From Petrachloros mirabilis ULC683 (GTDB lineage: Bacteria > Cyanobacteriota > Cyanobacteriia > Thermosynechococcales > Thermosynechococcaceae): a DNA stretch of 64,000 nt. Positions 15,862 to 24,403 of this stretch are shown here, piece after piece. Position 1 is the stretch's first letter. Every line of letters starts with the position of its first letter. The position numbers were made by a program, and so were the translations under genes. The DNA is taken from contig NZ_WVIC01000018.1 in NCBI RefSeq assembly GCF_009939295.1, positions 18,682-82,681 of the forward strand. Direction: 5' to 3'. The notes beneath the pieces were generated by a model. It searched no databases and was not told the origin of the DNA. It saw nothing but the letters and a program-made list of their open reading frames with translations.

Positions 15862-17739
15862 TCACTCTGAGGGATGAAAGTAGTCATAGATTTGCTGGGC
15901 TAGGCGGGGGCCAATATGGGGGACTTGAGCCAGTTGTTCGGGGGTGGCCTCACGAATGTAGTCGATGGATCGAAACACCCCTAAGAGTTGCTTCTGGCGG
16001 TGATGTCCTAACCCTGGAATATCATCTAGTCTTGAGCGTCGCTGCCGATCAAGGCGCTGCTGTCGATGAAAGCTGATGGCAAACCGATGGGCTTCGTCCC
16101 GGAGGCGGCGCAGCAGTTGGACGCTGGGTTGATCTGGATTGGTGACTAGCGGAAGTTTGGCTCCTGGTAAAAACACTTCTTCTCGCTGTTTGGCGAGGCT
16201 GATGACCACCACTGGTGAGACTAGATTTAATGTCTCTATGGCTGCTACAACCGCAGAAAGCTGCCCTTTGCCGCCGTCAATCATGACCAGATCAGGCCAG
16301 TCTTCGGGTTCGGGGGTTGCGGTGGAATCGGCATAGCAACGAAAGCGTCGTTGAATGACCTCGGTGAGGCTGGCAAAGTCGTCAGAGTGGCCAGGGCGTA
16401 CCTCGGGGTTGCGAATTTTGTAGCGGCGGTAGTATTGCTTGGCGGGCAGCCCATCAATAAAGACGACGCGGGAGGCAACGGCATCGGATCCTTGCACATG
16501 GGAAATGTCGTAACCTTCGATGCGGCGGGGGGTCTCGGGCAGATCCAACAGGGCAGCCAGATCTGCGAGGGCGGCGGTGTTGCGATCGCAGCTTTTCTGG
16601 GTTCGTTCCAGTTCATACTGGGCATTGCGCGCCACCATTTCAATCAAGTCGGCCTTGGATTGACGCTGGGGCATTAGCAGCGCCACCTTGCGCCCCTTGT
16701 AGCGACTCAGGTATTCCGCCAGGATCTCAGCCTCGGGGAGTTCCGTCTGCACCAGAATCTCTGTGGGCACTTCCACCGGATCAGCACTGGCATAATGTTC
16801 TTCCAGCACGCGTTGAAGAATAGCGCCTTCGGAACCAGCTTGGGCATCGGCCACAAAGCCCAGCCGTCCCACCAAGCGACCGGCTCGAATTTGAAACAAT
16901 TGCACACAGGCATACTGAGCATTTTTGGCCAGGGCAATAGCATCCCGCGACACCGTGTCATCGGGCAAGGCCACCTTTTGATCAGCTCCCAGGGTTTGCA
17001 GCCCCCGAATTTGATCGCGCAGCCGCGCCGCGTACTCAAAATTCAAATCAGTCGCGGCTTGCTCCATCTGCGCCGTGAGCGTGTCAATTAGCTCACCGGT
17101 GCGCCCCTGGAAAATCATCGCCACCTTTTGCAGCGTTTTGCGGTAGTCCTCAGGGGAGATCAACTGCTGGCAAACCCCAGGACACCGGCCAATGTCGTAA
17201 TTGAGGCAGGGGCGATCTTTGAACAGGGGTTTAGGACGCTGGCGCAGGGGAAACAGGCGTTTGACTAGGCGCAGCGTTTGGCCGAGGGTGCGCGAGTCTA
17301 CATAGGGGCCATAGAACTTATCTTTTTGCTCCTGTCGCCGCCGCTTGCGAGTGATAAAAATGCGGGGATAGGTGTCTGACCAAGTGATGCACAGATAGGG
17401 ATATTTTTTGTCGTCCTTGAGCAACACGTTGAAGTGGGGCTGGTGCTGCTTGATTAAATTGGCTTCTAGGGCTAGGGCTTCGGCTTCGGTATCGGTGACA
17501 ATGAATTCAATCTCCACCACCTGGCGCACCATCAGCTCTAGGCGTGGCCCCAGCAGTTCGATTTGGCGAAAATAGGAGCGGACCCGCGATCGCAGCTTTT
17601 TGGACTTGCCAATGTAGAGAATCTGGTCGCTAGCATCGCGCATCAGGTATACCCCCGGCTCAGGGGGTATTTCTCTGAGACGAGCTTGTAAGCGCTCCTG
17701 TGCTTTGAGGAGTGGAAGAGTCAATGCAGACAGGGACAC
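15862..17739 (-). CDS. uvrC: UvrC, excinuclease ABC subunit C
   Basis: The nuclease that makes both incisions in nucleotide excision repair. Domains in order: GIY-YIG nuclease at the N-terminus ([11 protein letters not shown]...[14 protein letters not shown]), a Cys cluster [13 protein letters not shown], a UVR motif that binds UvrB ([11 protein letters not shown]), the RNase H-like C-terminal nuclease ([25 protein letters not shown]) and tandem helix-hairpin-helices ([19 protein letters not shown]). I place the start at GTG 17739 (TTG 17724 is possible). The open frame runs up to 17844, but those 35 residues are unlike UvrC and overlap the start of the divergent Uma2 gene. About 625 residues, normal for the family. 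Confidence 0.95.
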   Translation of the reverse strand: MSLSALTLPLLKAQERLQARLREIPPEPGVYLMRDASDQILYIGKSKKLRSRVRSYFRQIELLGPRLELMVRQVVEIEFIVTDTEAEALALEANLIKQHQPHFNVLLKDDKKYPYLCITWSDTYPRIFITRKRRRQEQKDKFYGPYVDSRTLGQTLRLVKRLFPLRQRPKPLFKDRPCLNYDIGRCPGVCQQLISPEDYRKTLQKVAMIFQGRTGELIDTLTAQMEQAATDLNFEYAARLRDQIRGLQTLGADQKVALPDDTVSRDAIALAKNAQYACVQLFQIRAGRLVGRLGFVADAQAGSEGAILQRVLEEHYASADPVEVPTEILVQTELPEAEILAEYLSRYKGRKVALLMPQRQSKADLIEMVARNAQYELERTQKSCDRNTAALADLAALLDLPETPRRIEGYDISHVQGSDAVASRVVFIDGLPAKQYYRRYKIRNPEVRPGHSDDFASLTEVIQRRFRCYADSTATPEPEDWPDLVMIDGGKGQLSAVVAAIETLNLVSPVVVISLAKQREEVFLPGAKLPLVTNPDQPSVQLLRRLRDEAHRFAISFHRQQRLDRQRRSRLDDIPGLGHHRQKQLLGVFRSIDYIREATPEQLAQVPHIGPRLAQQIYDYFHPSE

Positions 17740-17842
17740 CGTTAGACAACAAGTGAAAAGACCTATTCCATTGTGGAGCAAAACTGGCTCGAAGGAATTA
17801 CCTATACTGAGGATGAATGCTAGGAGCACCAGGAGCAGCGCC

Positions 17843-18412
17843 ATGGGTCAAGCAGCAACAGGGCAAGTGCGGTGGACAATCGCTGATGTTGATCTGCTGA
17901 CAACCGACGAGTGGAAGCGCTATGAAATTATCGATGGAGAGTTATTTGTGACCAGGGCACCCCACTGGAAGCACCAAATTACTCTAGACAATATCTGTGC
18001 AGAGTTACAAGTGTGGTCACAAGCGACGGGACAAGGTAGAGCTGTCTCAACACCTGGAATTATCTTCACTGAGACCAATAGCGTGATTCCAGATGTGGTA
18101 TGGGTGAGCCGCGATCGCCTGTCTATACTGTTGGATGAGGCGGGTCATTTAACAGGCGCACCTGAGTTGGTGGTGGAGGTGTTATCCCCAGGGGTAACAA
18201 ATGAGCGTCGAGACAAAGAAGCCAAGCTCAAGCTTTATTCGATTCAAGGCGTTCAGGAATATTGGATTGTCAATTGGCAGTTGCAGCAGGTTGAGGTGTA
18301 TCGTCGGGACAATACTCAGTTGGCGCAGGTGGCAACTTTATTAACGGAAAACACCCTAACGTCGCCCCTGCTACCTGAGTTTTGTTGTCTAATTGAGCGC
18401 TTTTTCGCTTGA
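17843..18412 (+). CDS. Uma2 family (DUF820) PD-(D/E)XK nuclease-like protein
   Basis: A 189-residue protein of the Uma2 family, abundant in cyanobacteria. Features: [35 protein letters not shown], the catalytic-like [25 protein letters not shown] (the E-V-hydrophobic-S with a downstream K of the PD-(D/E)XK fold) and VQEYWIVN. Function in the cell is unknown despite the nuclease fold. AGGAG 7 bp before ATG 17843 fixes the start, although the frame is open upstream to 17705. Divergent from uvrC with about 100 bp between. A second Uma2 gene lies at 37295. Confidence 0.9.
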   Translation: MGQAATGQVRWTIADVDLLTTDEWKRYEIIDGELFVTRAPHWKHQITLDNICAELQVWSQATGQGRAVSTPGIIFTETNSVIPDVVWVSRDRLSILLDEAGHLTGAPELVVEVLSPGVTNERRDKEAKLKLYSIQGVQEYWIVNWQLQQVEVYRRDNTQLAQVATLLTENTLTSPLLPEFCCLIERFFA

Positions 18413-18427
18413 TTCTGCCTCAGAGGG

Positions 18428-19711
18428 CTAGCGGGGTTCCATGTAAGTTTGTACCGAACCATCAGCGCCGAGGACGAGGCGTAAATGAGCCGGAGTTGGT
18501 TGGCTCAGTGGTGATACAAAGGGCTGATTTAAGAGGGGCATTGGGGTTCGGTCTAAGAAAATCTCAGCAGTACTCCCCCAAGGTTGAATCCCTTGCAGTG
18601 AACCATTTTGATTCAGAATTAGGGTGTACTGAATCGTCTGATCGAGCTCTGTCGGCACCTGCCAGCGCTCAACAAAAAACTGGCGCGCCTCAGCCACTTG
18701 CGGAATCACATCCAGCAGCGCTGATTCAGGAGATCGCATCGCGGCAGGATCTGAGGCAGAGGGGGCAGTGCTAGATCGATTACCCGCAAAGGGCTCTGAG
18801 CGCTCAAAGGTGGCTGGGGCAGCCGGTTGTAGATCCAGCTCAGGGGGAAGTGCAACCAGGGGGGCAGGTAAATCAGTCTGCTTCGCAGCCGTAGGCACCG
18901 GAGGTGGCAGAGGCAGAGCTGCTGGGGGGGCTTCTAGCACTGGTTGGGGGAGAGGATCGGGCAATGCTGGGGTGGGTAGTGGCACACTGGGCAAGAGCGG
19001 CGGTGGGGGCTCAAGCGAAGGCACCCTCAGGGGGGAAGTAGGCGTTGCCGCCACCGAAGCTGGATAGGACTCGTCCGCCAGGGGTGGGGTTTCTTGGCGT
19101 GCGGTTTCCACCTCTAAATCCTGATTCAGTCCTTGGAGTAACGGCACCGAAGCCGCAGAAATGCCCACCAAAAAAACCACCGCCGCCGCACTCCGCATCC
19201 AGGTAGGGGGAGCTTGTTGCCATCGGGGAGAGGCAGCGACTAGGGGTAGGGTGTCTAATTCAGCCGCGTAGGCATCTAGAGCCGTTGCTAGGTCAAACAG
19301 TTGAGTAGTCTTCAGAGAAATGATGGGTAGATCGAAGGCCAATGCGCCAACCCTCAGCTCATGCTGCAGTAGCCCTTGGGGCCGCAGAGACACCCCCTGA
19401 GTTGCAGGAAACATCTCCCCATGGGGTGGGCTGACATCTGGTGGATCAAGTTCAAGAGAAGACTGCTCTAGGGGCAACGCCAAGACCGTCTGAATATAAG
19501 CCTGCACAGCTTCATGCAAAGACTCCAGTTGAGTGTGATCACCTCGAATTTCCAGGGGTTCGCGGCTTTTTTCTGGCGACCCTTCAAAACTGAGCAGAAA
19601 CTGCACTGACTTCACGACCGGTTGCCGCGTCCAGCGAGAGAGCGCCGAGGTCTGAGCAGTAATCTCTAGGGTACAGGTGGGGGGCGTATAGAGACGAGAA
19701 ACTTCTGGCAT
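18428..19711 (-). CDS. DUF4335 domain protein with one membrane segment
   Basis: A 427-residue protein of a family that I know only from cyanobacteria. The N-terminal ~150 residues are the DUF4335-type domain (SRLYTPPTCTLEITAQTSAL, then VQFLLSFEG). One hydrophobic segment follows (SAAAVVFLVGISAASVPLL, about 170-188), then a long Pro/Ala-rich linker (about 210-310) and a C-terminal domain with VPTELDQTIQYTLILN. The layout suggests a membrane-anchored protein with a spacer. ATG 19711 is preferred over one three codons upstream. The DUF3038 gene lies 102 bp upstream on the same strand; these two families are usually neighbours, so a shared role is likely but undescribed. Confidence 0.8.
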   Translation of the reverse strand: MPEVSRLYTPPTCTLEITAQTSALSRWTRQPVVKSVQFLLSFEGSPEKSREPLEIRGDHTQLESLHEAVQAYIQTVLALPLEQSSLELDPPDVSPPHGEMFPATQGVSLRPQGLLQHELRVGALAFDLPIISLKTTQLFDLATALDAYAAELDTLPLVAASPRWQQAPPTWMRSAAAVVFLVGISAASVPLLQGLNQDLEVETARQETPPLADESYPASVAATPTSPLRVPSLEPPPPLLPSVPLPTPALPDPLPQPVLEAPPAALPLPPPVPTAAKQTDLPAPLVALPPELDLQPAAPATFERSEPFAGNRSSTAPSASDPAAMRSPESALLDVIPQVAEARQFFVERWQVPTELDQTIQYTLILNQNGSLQGIQPWGSTAEIFLDRTPMPLLNQPFVSPLSQPTPAHLRLVLGADGSVQTYMEPR

Positions 19712-19813
19712 GGAACCCATTCACTTCAAGATAGTGCCCGATATTTCAATCCTAATCAGGTTTGGGGTGACCGGGAACCGCGTTACAAATTTGGAGTCAG
19801 GTTGCGAAGATCT

Positions 19814-20419
19814 TCAGGGCACTTTGGTTGTGGCTCGATCGAGTAGCGCTAGCCACAATCGCCGCGCCCCTTGGGGGGCGCTATAAAATAGCAGATCGAC
19901 TAATAGACGCAGCGCCAGCGTCATCAGGTCTTGAGTTGAGAGCACATCTTCCTCCATCCGCTCTTGGTAAAGGTTGGTGAAGCGATCCAGATAGTCTCCC
20001 AAAATTGGAGCTTGGTAGGGCCGACGGTTTTGAGCCGTTAGCTCTTCTAAGCAGGTGACCGCATCTCGAATCGTGTCTTGATGTTCTTGGGCGAGATAGC
20101 AGCTCATTAAAACCAGCGATCGCGCCTCCTCAATATCGAGTTTTTTGCGCCCACCGCTGCCCCGCCGCATGGGGTTCGACTGTCGCAATCGCCACAGTGC
20201 CACCCGATCTCCCACCATCTCCTGAACCCCCAGTGCCTCTGCTGCTTGCAGCATCGCCTCTGAACCCAGATGGGTGAGGGATTCCAACGACAGCAATACC
20301 AGGTCAATTTGGGTTTTGATATTGTCTAGCTGCGCCCCATCCGGAAGCGGATCTTGAAGTCCTGTTAAAGGTGGACTCCGAAAGGTGCGTGCAGTCTGCG
20401 TGGAACGAGAAGGCTCCAT
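19814..20419 (-). CDS. DUF3038 domain protein
   Basis: A 201-residue, mainly helical soluble protein matching the cyanobacterial DUF3038 family (IDLVLLSLESLTHLGSEAML, VGDRVALWRLRQSNPMRR, DIEEARSLVLMSCYLAQEHQ). No catalytic motif is visible. It precedes the DUF4335 gene on the same strand. The start is the ATG at 20419; a further ATG is not available nearby. The assignment is from remembered family sequence and the typical gene pair. Confidence 0.8.
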   Translation of the reverse strand: MEPSRSTQTARTFRSPPLTGLQDPLPDGAQLDNIKTQIDLVLLSLESLTHLGSEAMLQAAEALGVQEMVGDRVALWRLRQSNPMRRGSGGRKKLDIEEARSLVLMSCYLAQEHQDTIRDAVTCLEELTAQNRRPYQAPILGDYLDRFTNLYQERMEEDVLSTQDLMTLALRLLVDLLFYSAPQGARRLWLALLDRATTKVP

Positions 20420-20605
20420 AGGTTAGGCCAGAGGTATGCCCCCTATCTTATCCAACCGTGGCTGATGCCGATGCACTCTAGATCCTAATACCCTTGAAAG
20501 GCTTTCCGTGAAGGGGGTTCAGAGTGCAGTTAGATGAACTCTTGAGAGAGGGTATGATCAGCAAGGGGGTAAGACCATTGCAACATTGTGGGAGACGAGT
20601 GCACT

Positions 20606-20815
20606 ATGAGCGTCAAAAGCGACCATCCGAACTTAACGGCGATGACTGAAACTGAGGTGCAGCAACTAGCACAGCGCCTCGAAGACGACGACTACGAAAC
20701 CGCCTTTGCCGCCCTAGAAGATTGGCATTTACTGCGCTCTGTGGCGTTCCAACGCCCTGAACTCGCTGAACCTTACCTGTATCTTCTCGATCTAGAAGCC
20801 TTTGACGAGTCTTGA
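20606..20815 (+). CDS. Small conserved cyanobacterial protein (DUF2555-like)
   Basis: A 69-residue acidic helical protein. The core VQQLAQRLEDDDYETAFAAL, DWHLLRSVAFQRPELAEPYLYLLDLEAFDE resembles the DUF2555 family. I choose ATG 20606, preceded by GGGAG; a GTG at 20588 is the alternative. Its TGA overlaps the ATG of coaBC (TGATG), indicating translational coupling to coenzyme A synthesis, though no function is known. Confidence 0.75.
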   Translation: MSVKSDHPNLTAMTETEVQQLAQRLEDDDYETAFAALEDWHLLRSVAFQRPELAEPYLYLLDLEAFDES

Positions 20816-22026
20816 TGTCACCTCGGATCTTAGTTGGGTTAGGGGGGGGCATTGCTGCCTACAAGATTTGCGAGGTAATTTCAACCCTTGTCAAAGCAGA
20901 CTATGCGGTGCGAGCCATGCTCACTGATGCGGCTGCCCAATTTATCACGCCGCTGACGGTGACCACCCTGTGTCGGCATCCAGCCTACGATGATGCAGCC
21001 CTGTGGCACCCCAATCACTCTCGCCCCCTGCACATTGATTTGGCAGAGTGGGCGGAGGTGTTGGTTCTGGCACCCTTGACCGCCAATACCCTGGCCAAGT
21101 TGGCGATGGGGATAGCTGATAATTTGCTGACCAATACGGTGCTGGCATCTCATTGCCCAGTGTTGTTGGTGCCTGCCATGAATACGATTATGTGGCAGCA
21201 GCCCACGGTGCAACGCAATTGGCAGGAGGTGCTAGGCCAAGGGCGCTTTCATGCTCTGGCACCCACAGCGGGTCGTTTGGCTTGCGACACAGTGGGGATG
21301 GGCCGACTCACTGAGCCCCATGAAATTATTGCCTATGTTCAATCTCTAGCGCTGACCCATGGGAAACGTGACCTTGCGGGCAAACGGCTGTTGATTTCAG
21401 CCGGGGGCACCCGTGAGTTTTTAGATCCAGTGCGCTTTATTGGTAATCCCGCTACGGGCAAGATGGGACGGGCTTTAGCGCGGGCGGCATGGCATCGAGG
21501 GGCGACAGTCACCCTCGTACATGGGCCATCAGAAGTGCCTGTGGATCTGCCCACAGCAATTGAGATGCGAGCAGTCACCTCTGCACAGCAGATGCAGGCG
21601 GCTTTACTGGCAGCCTTCCCTGCGGCAGACTGGACGATTATGGCAGCAGCGGTGGCGGATGTGACGCCAACTCAGGTCTTTCCCCAAAAGTTACCCAAGG
21701 CGGCCTTGCCTGCTGAGCTGCCCCTCACACCCGTTGACGATATTCTCAAGGCACTGGGGCAACACAAACACCCCCAACAGCGGTTAATTGGCTTTGCCGC
21801 TCAGACGGGCGACATTGTAGCCCCGGCGCGCCAGAAGCTGATTGCTAAGCAGCTAGATGCCATTGTCGCTAATCCCGTCGATCAGGCTGACAGTGGGTTT
21901 GGCTGCGATCGCAACCAAGGAGTTTTCATTCCCGCCCAAGGCCAGCCAGTGCCCCTCCCCCATAGCGACAAGTTGACCCTGGCTCATCGTATTCTTGACC
22001 ATGTTCATTTACTGCCTAGATTGTGA
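20815..22026 (+). CDS. coaBC: CoaBC, phosphopantothenoylcysteine decarboxylase / phosphopantothenate-cysteine ligase
   Basis: A bifunctional 403-residue flavoprotein for two coenzyme A steps: ligation of cysteine to 4'-phosphopantothenate (CoaB) and decarboxylation to 4'-phosphopantetheine (CoaC). CoaC half: LGGGIAAYK, His73 in PLHIDLAEWAEV, the PAMN motif (120-123) and the substrate-clamp Cys157 in GRLACDTVGMGR. CoaB half (from about 190): SAGGTREFLDPVRFIGN, AAVADVTP (278-285) and the lysine motif QKLPKA (291-296). Starts inside the stop of the upstream small gene; its own TGA overlaps the next ATG. This three-gene run is probably one operon. Confidence 0.95.
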   Translation: MSPRILVGLGGGIAAYKICEVISTLVKADYAVRAMLTDAAAQFITPLTVTTLCRHPAYDDAALWHPNHSRPLHIDLAEWAEVLVLAPLTANTLAKLAMGIADNLLTNTVLASHCPVLLVPAMNTIMWQQPTVQRNWQEVLGQGRFHALAPTAGRLACDTVGMGRLTEPHEIIAYVQSLALTHGKRDLAGKRLLISAGGTREFLDPVRFIGNPATGKMGRALARAAWHRGATVTLVHGPSEVPVDLPTAIEMRAVTSAQQMQAALLAAFPAADWTIMAAAVADVTPTQVFPQKLPKAALPAELPLTPVDDILKALGQHKHPQQRLIGFAAQTGDIVAPARQKLIAKQLDAIVANPVDQADSGFGCDRNQGVFIPAQGQPVPLPHSDKLTLAHRILDHVHLLPRL

Positions 22027-22892
22027 TGACTGATTTCCCGTTGGTGGTGTCCCCAGCAGCATTAGCGGCGTGGATAGATTACCCATCTGACGATCTATCT
22101 CTAGTGATCGTGGACTGCCGCTTTTCCTTAGCAGAGCCGCACCTGGGCGAACGTCAGTATCTCGACAGTCATATTCCCGGTGCCCACTATTTGCATCTAG
22201 ATCGAGATCTGTCTGGCTCCGTTCGTACCCATGGGGGGCGGCATCCCCTGCCCCCCGTTGCGGAGCTAGCCAAAACTCTGGGAAAGATGGGGATTACCTC
22301 AAAAACCCAGGTGGTCGTTTACGATGATTCCCGATTTGCCTTTGCGGCGCGACTGTGGTGGTTGTTGCGTTATTTAGGCCATGACCGGGTGTCGGTGCTA
22401 GACGGTGGCTTTCGAGCTTACCAAGGGGCAGGCTATCCGGTGACAAGCCTGGTTCCACCTCGGCAGGCGGGATGTTTTGAGCCACAGGTACGCCCTCAAA
22501 TAGTGATTGATATTCAGGGGGTGCTGGCCCGTTTGGAGGATCCAGAAGTGGTGCTCATGGATGCTCGTGAAGCCGAGCGTTATCGCGGAGAGCGCGAACC
22601 CATTGATCCGGTGGCTGGCCATATTCCTGGTGCGGTGAATGTGTGTTGGCAGCAGATGACTGATGATCAAGGCTGGATGCAACCCAACCCAATTGATCTG
22701 GGGGCTTCATGGGCAGATGCCCGGGAGATTGTCGTCTATTGTGGATCAGGGGTGACGGCTTGTGTGAATTTGCTCGGGCTGGCGGCCTCGGGATTACAGA
22801 CGGGTGTTCTCTATGGCGGCAGTTGGAGCGATTGGTGCTCCTATCCACTGGATGCTCAAGGTATTGCTCAAGTTCCCTCAGAACATGCTTAA
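22026..22892 (+). CDS. Sulfurtransferase (thiosulfate / 3-mercaptopyruvate type, tandem rhodanese)
   Basis: A 288-residue protein with two rhodanese domains. The N-terminal inactive domain shows VIVDCRFSL and HIPGAHYLHLDRDLSG; the C-terminal domain carries the active loop CGSGVTAC with catalytic Cys239, followed by LYGGSWSDW. The CGSGVTA loop is typical of 3-mercaptopyruvate sulfurtransferases rather than thiosulfate-specific enzymes (CRKGVTA), but many bacterial members accept both. ATG at 22026 overlaps the stop of coaBC (TGATG). Confidence 0.9.
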   Translation: MTDFPLVVSPAALAAWIDYPSDDLSLVIVDCRFSLAEPHLGERQYLDSHIPGAHYLHLDRDLSGSVRTHGGRHPLPPVAELAKTLGKMGITSKTQVVVYDDSRFAFAARLWWLLRYLGHDRVSVLDGGFRAYQGAGYPVTSLVPPRQAGCFEPQVRPQIVIDIQGVLARLEDPEVVLMDAREAERYRGEREPIDPVAGHIPGAVNVCWQQMTDDQGWMQPNPIDLGASWADAREIVVYCGSGVTACVNLLGLAASGLQTGVLYGGSWSDWCSYPLDAQGIAQVPSEHA

Positions 22893-23007
22893 GAGGTTAT
22901 ACCCCTTGGCAAACAGGGTTTATCCGGTAGGGGATGGGTGCGCAAGTCCAGTCCCTATGGCAAGATGAGACAGGAATCAGCCTGAAGCCATCCCGACTCC
23001 CCCAGAT

Positions 23008-23553
23008 ATGCGACAGCCTGTCAACATGCGGTATCGTGGCTCCCGCCCCCCCCATCACCAAGCAGATAAAGACAAGTTTTATCCTAAGTCGGTTCTTTAC
23101 TGGAGACGACGACTTCGATATGTTTACCTACGCTTTTTGCGCCTACAGGGAACGCCTAAGGCGATTGCTCGGGGGCTGGCAGCAGGAGCCTTTACCGGTA
23201 TGTTTCCGTTTTTTGGGCTGCAAATCATTTTGGGGGTGCTCCTAGCGGCAGCCGTGCGGGGCAATAAACTGGCGGCGGCGGCAGCCACTTGGATTAGCAA
23301 TCCATTTACCTATATTCCGCTGTTTACGTTTAATTTTCGGGTAGGTCGAACCCTCCTAAATACACCAGCACTTCCCTTTGCCCAACTAGATGTCATGGGG
23401 CCACAGCAGTGGTTTAGTCTTGGCACCGATTTATTGGTGACGTTGTTGGTGGGTTGTGTGGTGGTGGGTATCATTGCTGCTACGGTCACCTATTTTGGTG
23501 GCCTTTGGCTAATTGAATACCTACGGCGTCATCCTCGGCGTCCTTCTCGTTAA
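23008..23553 (+). CDS. DUF2062 membrane protein
   Basis: A 181-residue membrane protein of the DUF2062 family. After a basic N-terminus (PKSVLYWRRRLRYVYLRFLR) comes GTPKAIARGLAAGAFTGMFP, a hydrophobic stretch, the conserved NPFTYIP turn and a C-terminal membrane segment (LLVTLLVGCVVVGIIAATV) ending in a basic tail. Function is unknown. Start at ATG 23008; ATG 23026 is an alternative. Its 3' end overlaps the convergent VTE6-like gene by 4 bp. Confidence 0.85.
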   Translation: MRQPVNMRYRGSRPPHHQADKDKFYPKSVLYWRRRLRYVYLRFLRLQGTPKAIARGLAAGAFTGMFPFFGLQIILGVLLAAAVRGNKLAAAAATWISNPFTYIPLFTFNFRVGRTLLNTPALPFAQLDVMGPQQWFSLGTDLLVTLLVGCVVVGIIAATVTYFGGLWLIEYLRRHPRRPSR

Positions 23554-24302
23554 GGGATCAACCCACCCCAGAGTAGGGCTTGGGCGGTCATGGCTGCGAT
23601 CGCACCTATAAGTGTATTGATCACATTCACCCACTCATTGGTGAGCCAAGACCAACGAGGTTGCAGTGTTGCCCCAATGATACTTTCTAGGTGCGTGGCG
23701 ATCAGGGCTGCCCCGACACAGAGCGCTATCCCTAAAAGTGAGATTAGATCCATTCCCCAAGCCAAAACCGCAATAGCCAGAGAGGCCACCACCCCGGCCA
23801 GAGTCCCTTCGAGGCTAATGGCTCCCTCTGTCCCAGGCGGAACCAGCTTAAAGGTGGTGACCAGGTAAGTGCGCCGACCGTAGGCTTTACCAATTTCGCT
23901 GGCTGTGGTATCCGAGAGCTTGGTGCTAAAACTGGCCACATAACCTAACACCAGAAGCGGATGTAGGGTAGAAGGCAGTATCAGGGTGCCCAGGGCGCAA
24001 AGGGTTGCTGTTGCCGCTGACCCCCAAACATTTTCCGGCCCCCTAGCTCCTGAACGCTTCTCGGCAATACCTACCGCTTCCTTTTCGGCCAGTCCAACCC
24101 GAGTGACGCCAGAGCCCACCAAAAAGTAGAACACCACTACCCCGTAGCCCTGCCATCCCAAAAGACCCCAAATCAGCACCCCCAGCACCCAAGCATGAAG
24201 CCAGCCAGCTGGCGTCAACAGCTTTTTAAGTCCAAGCCAAGCAGCCACAATCAGTCCCGTATTCAGGACTAGGGCAATTAACCAGGGATTCAAATCTACC
24301 AT
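23550..24302 (-). CDS. DUF92 family membrane protein, VTE6-like (probable phytyl-phosphate kinase)
   Basis: A 250-residue polytopic membrane protein of the DUF92/TIGR00297 family. Several hydrophobic segments are clear, and the conserved cytoplasmic stretch SFSTKLSDTTASEIGKAYGR followed by PGTEGAISLEGTLAG is the family signature. The plant member VTE6 is a phytyl-phosphate kinase that recycles phytol from chlorophyll breakdown for tocopherol synthesis, and the cyanobacterial homologue is thought to do the same; substrate here is inferred from family only. Start at ATG 24302. Downstream end overlaps DUF2062. Confidence 0.82.
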   Translation of the reverse strand: MVDLNPWLIALVLNTGLIVAAWLGLKKLLTPAGWLHAWVLGVLIWGLLGWQGYGVVVFYFLVGSGVTRVGLAEKEAVGIAEKRSGARGPENVWGSAATATLCALGTLILPSTLHPLLVLGYVASFSTKLSDTTASEIGKAYGRRTYLVTTFKLVPPGTEGAISLEGTLAGVVASLAIAVLAWGMDLISLLGIALCVGAALIATHLESIIGATLQPRWSWLTNEWVNVINTLIGAIAAMTAQALLWGGLIP

Positions 24303-24357
24303 ACCATTCCCAATCGAAGACAGGGGTTCTTCCTAGAAGATTAGCTTATGGGGGTTG

Positions 24358-24388
24358 AATTTTGAGGAGTTTGCGACTCCTCAAAATT
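24358..24388. terminator. Hairpin between DUF3084 and DUF92 genes, probable terminator
   Basis: A 13-bp perfect inverted repeat (AATTTTGAGGAGT / ACTCCTCAAAATT) with a 5-nt loop, 15 bp after the stop of the DUF3084 gene. A run of T follows on the plus strand only, so on the minus strand it is a strong hairpin without a clean U-tract. Position favours a terminator for the DUF3084 transcript. Confidence 0.5.
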
Positions 24389-24403
24389 TTCCTGACGGAA
24401 CAT

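Noticed and set aside
17739..17844. N-terminal extension of UvrC to ATG 17844
   Set aside because: The extra 35 residues are hydrophobic, unlike UvrC, and overlap the well-supported start of the divergent Uma2 gene.
22893..23007. Riboswitch or structured RNA upstream of the DUF2062 gene
   Set aside because: Some short complementary blocks exist, but no B12 box, SRP RNA core or other known consensus could be matched.
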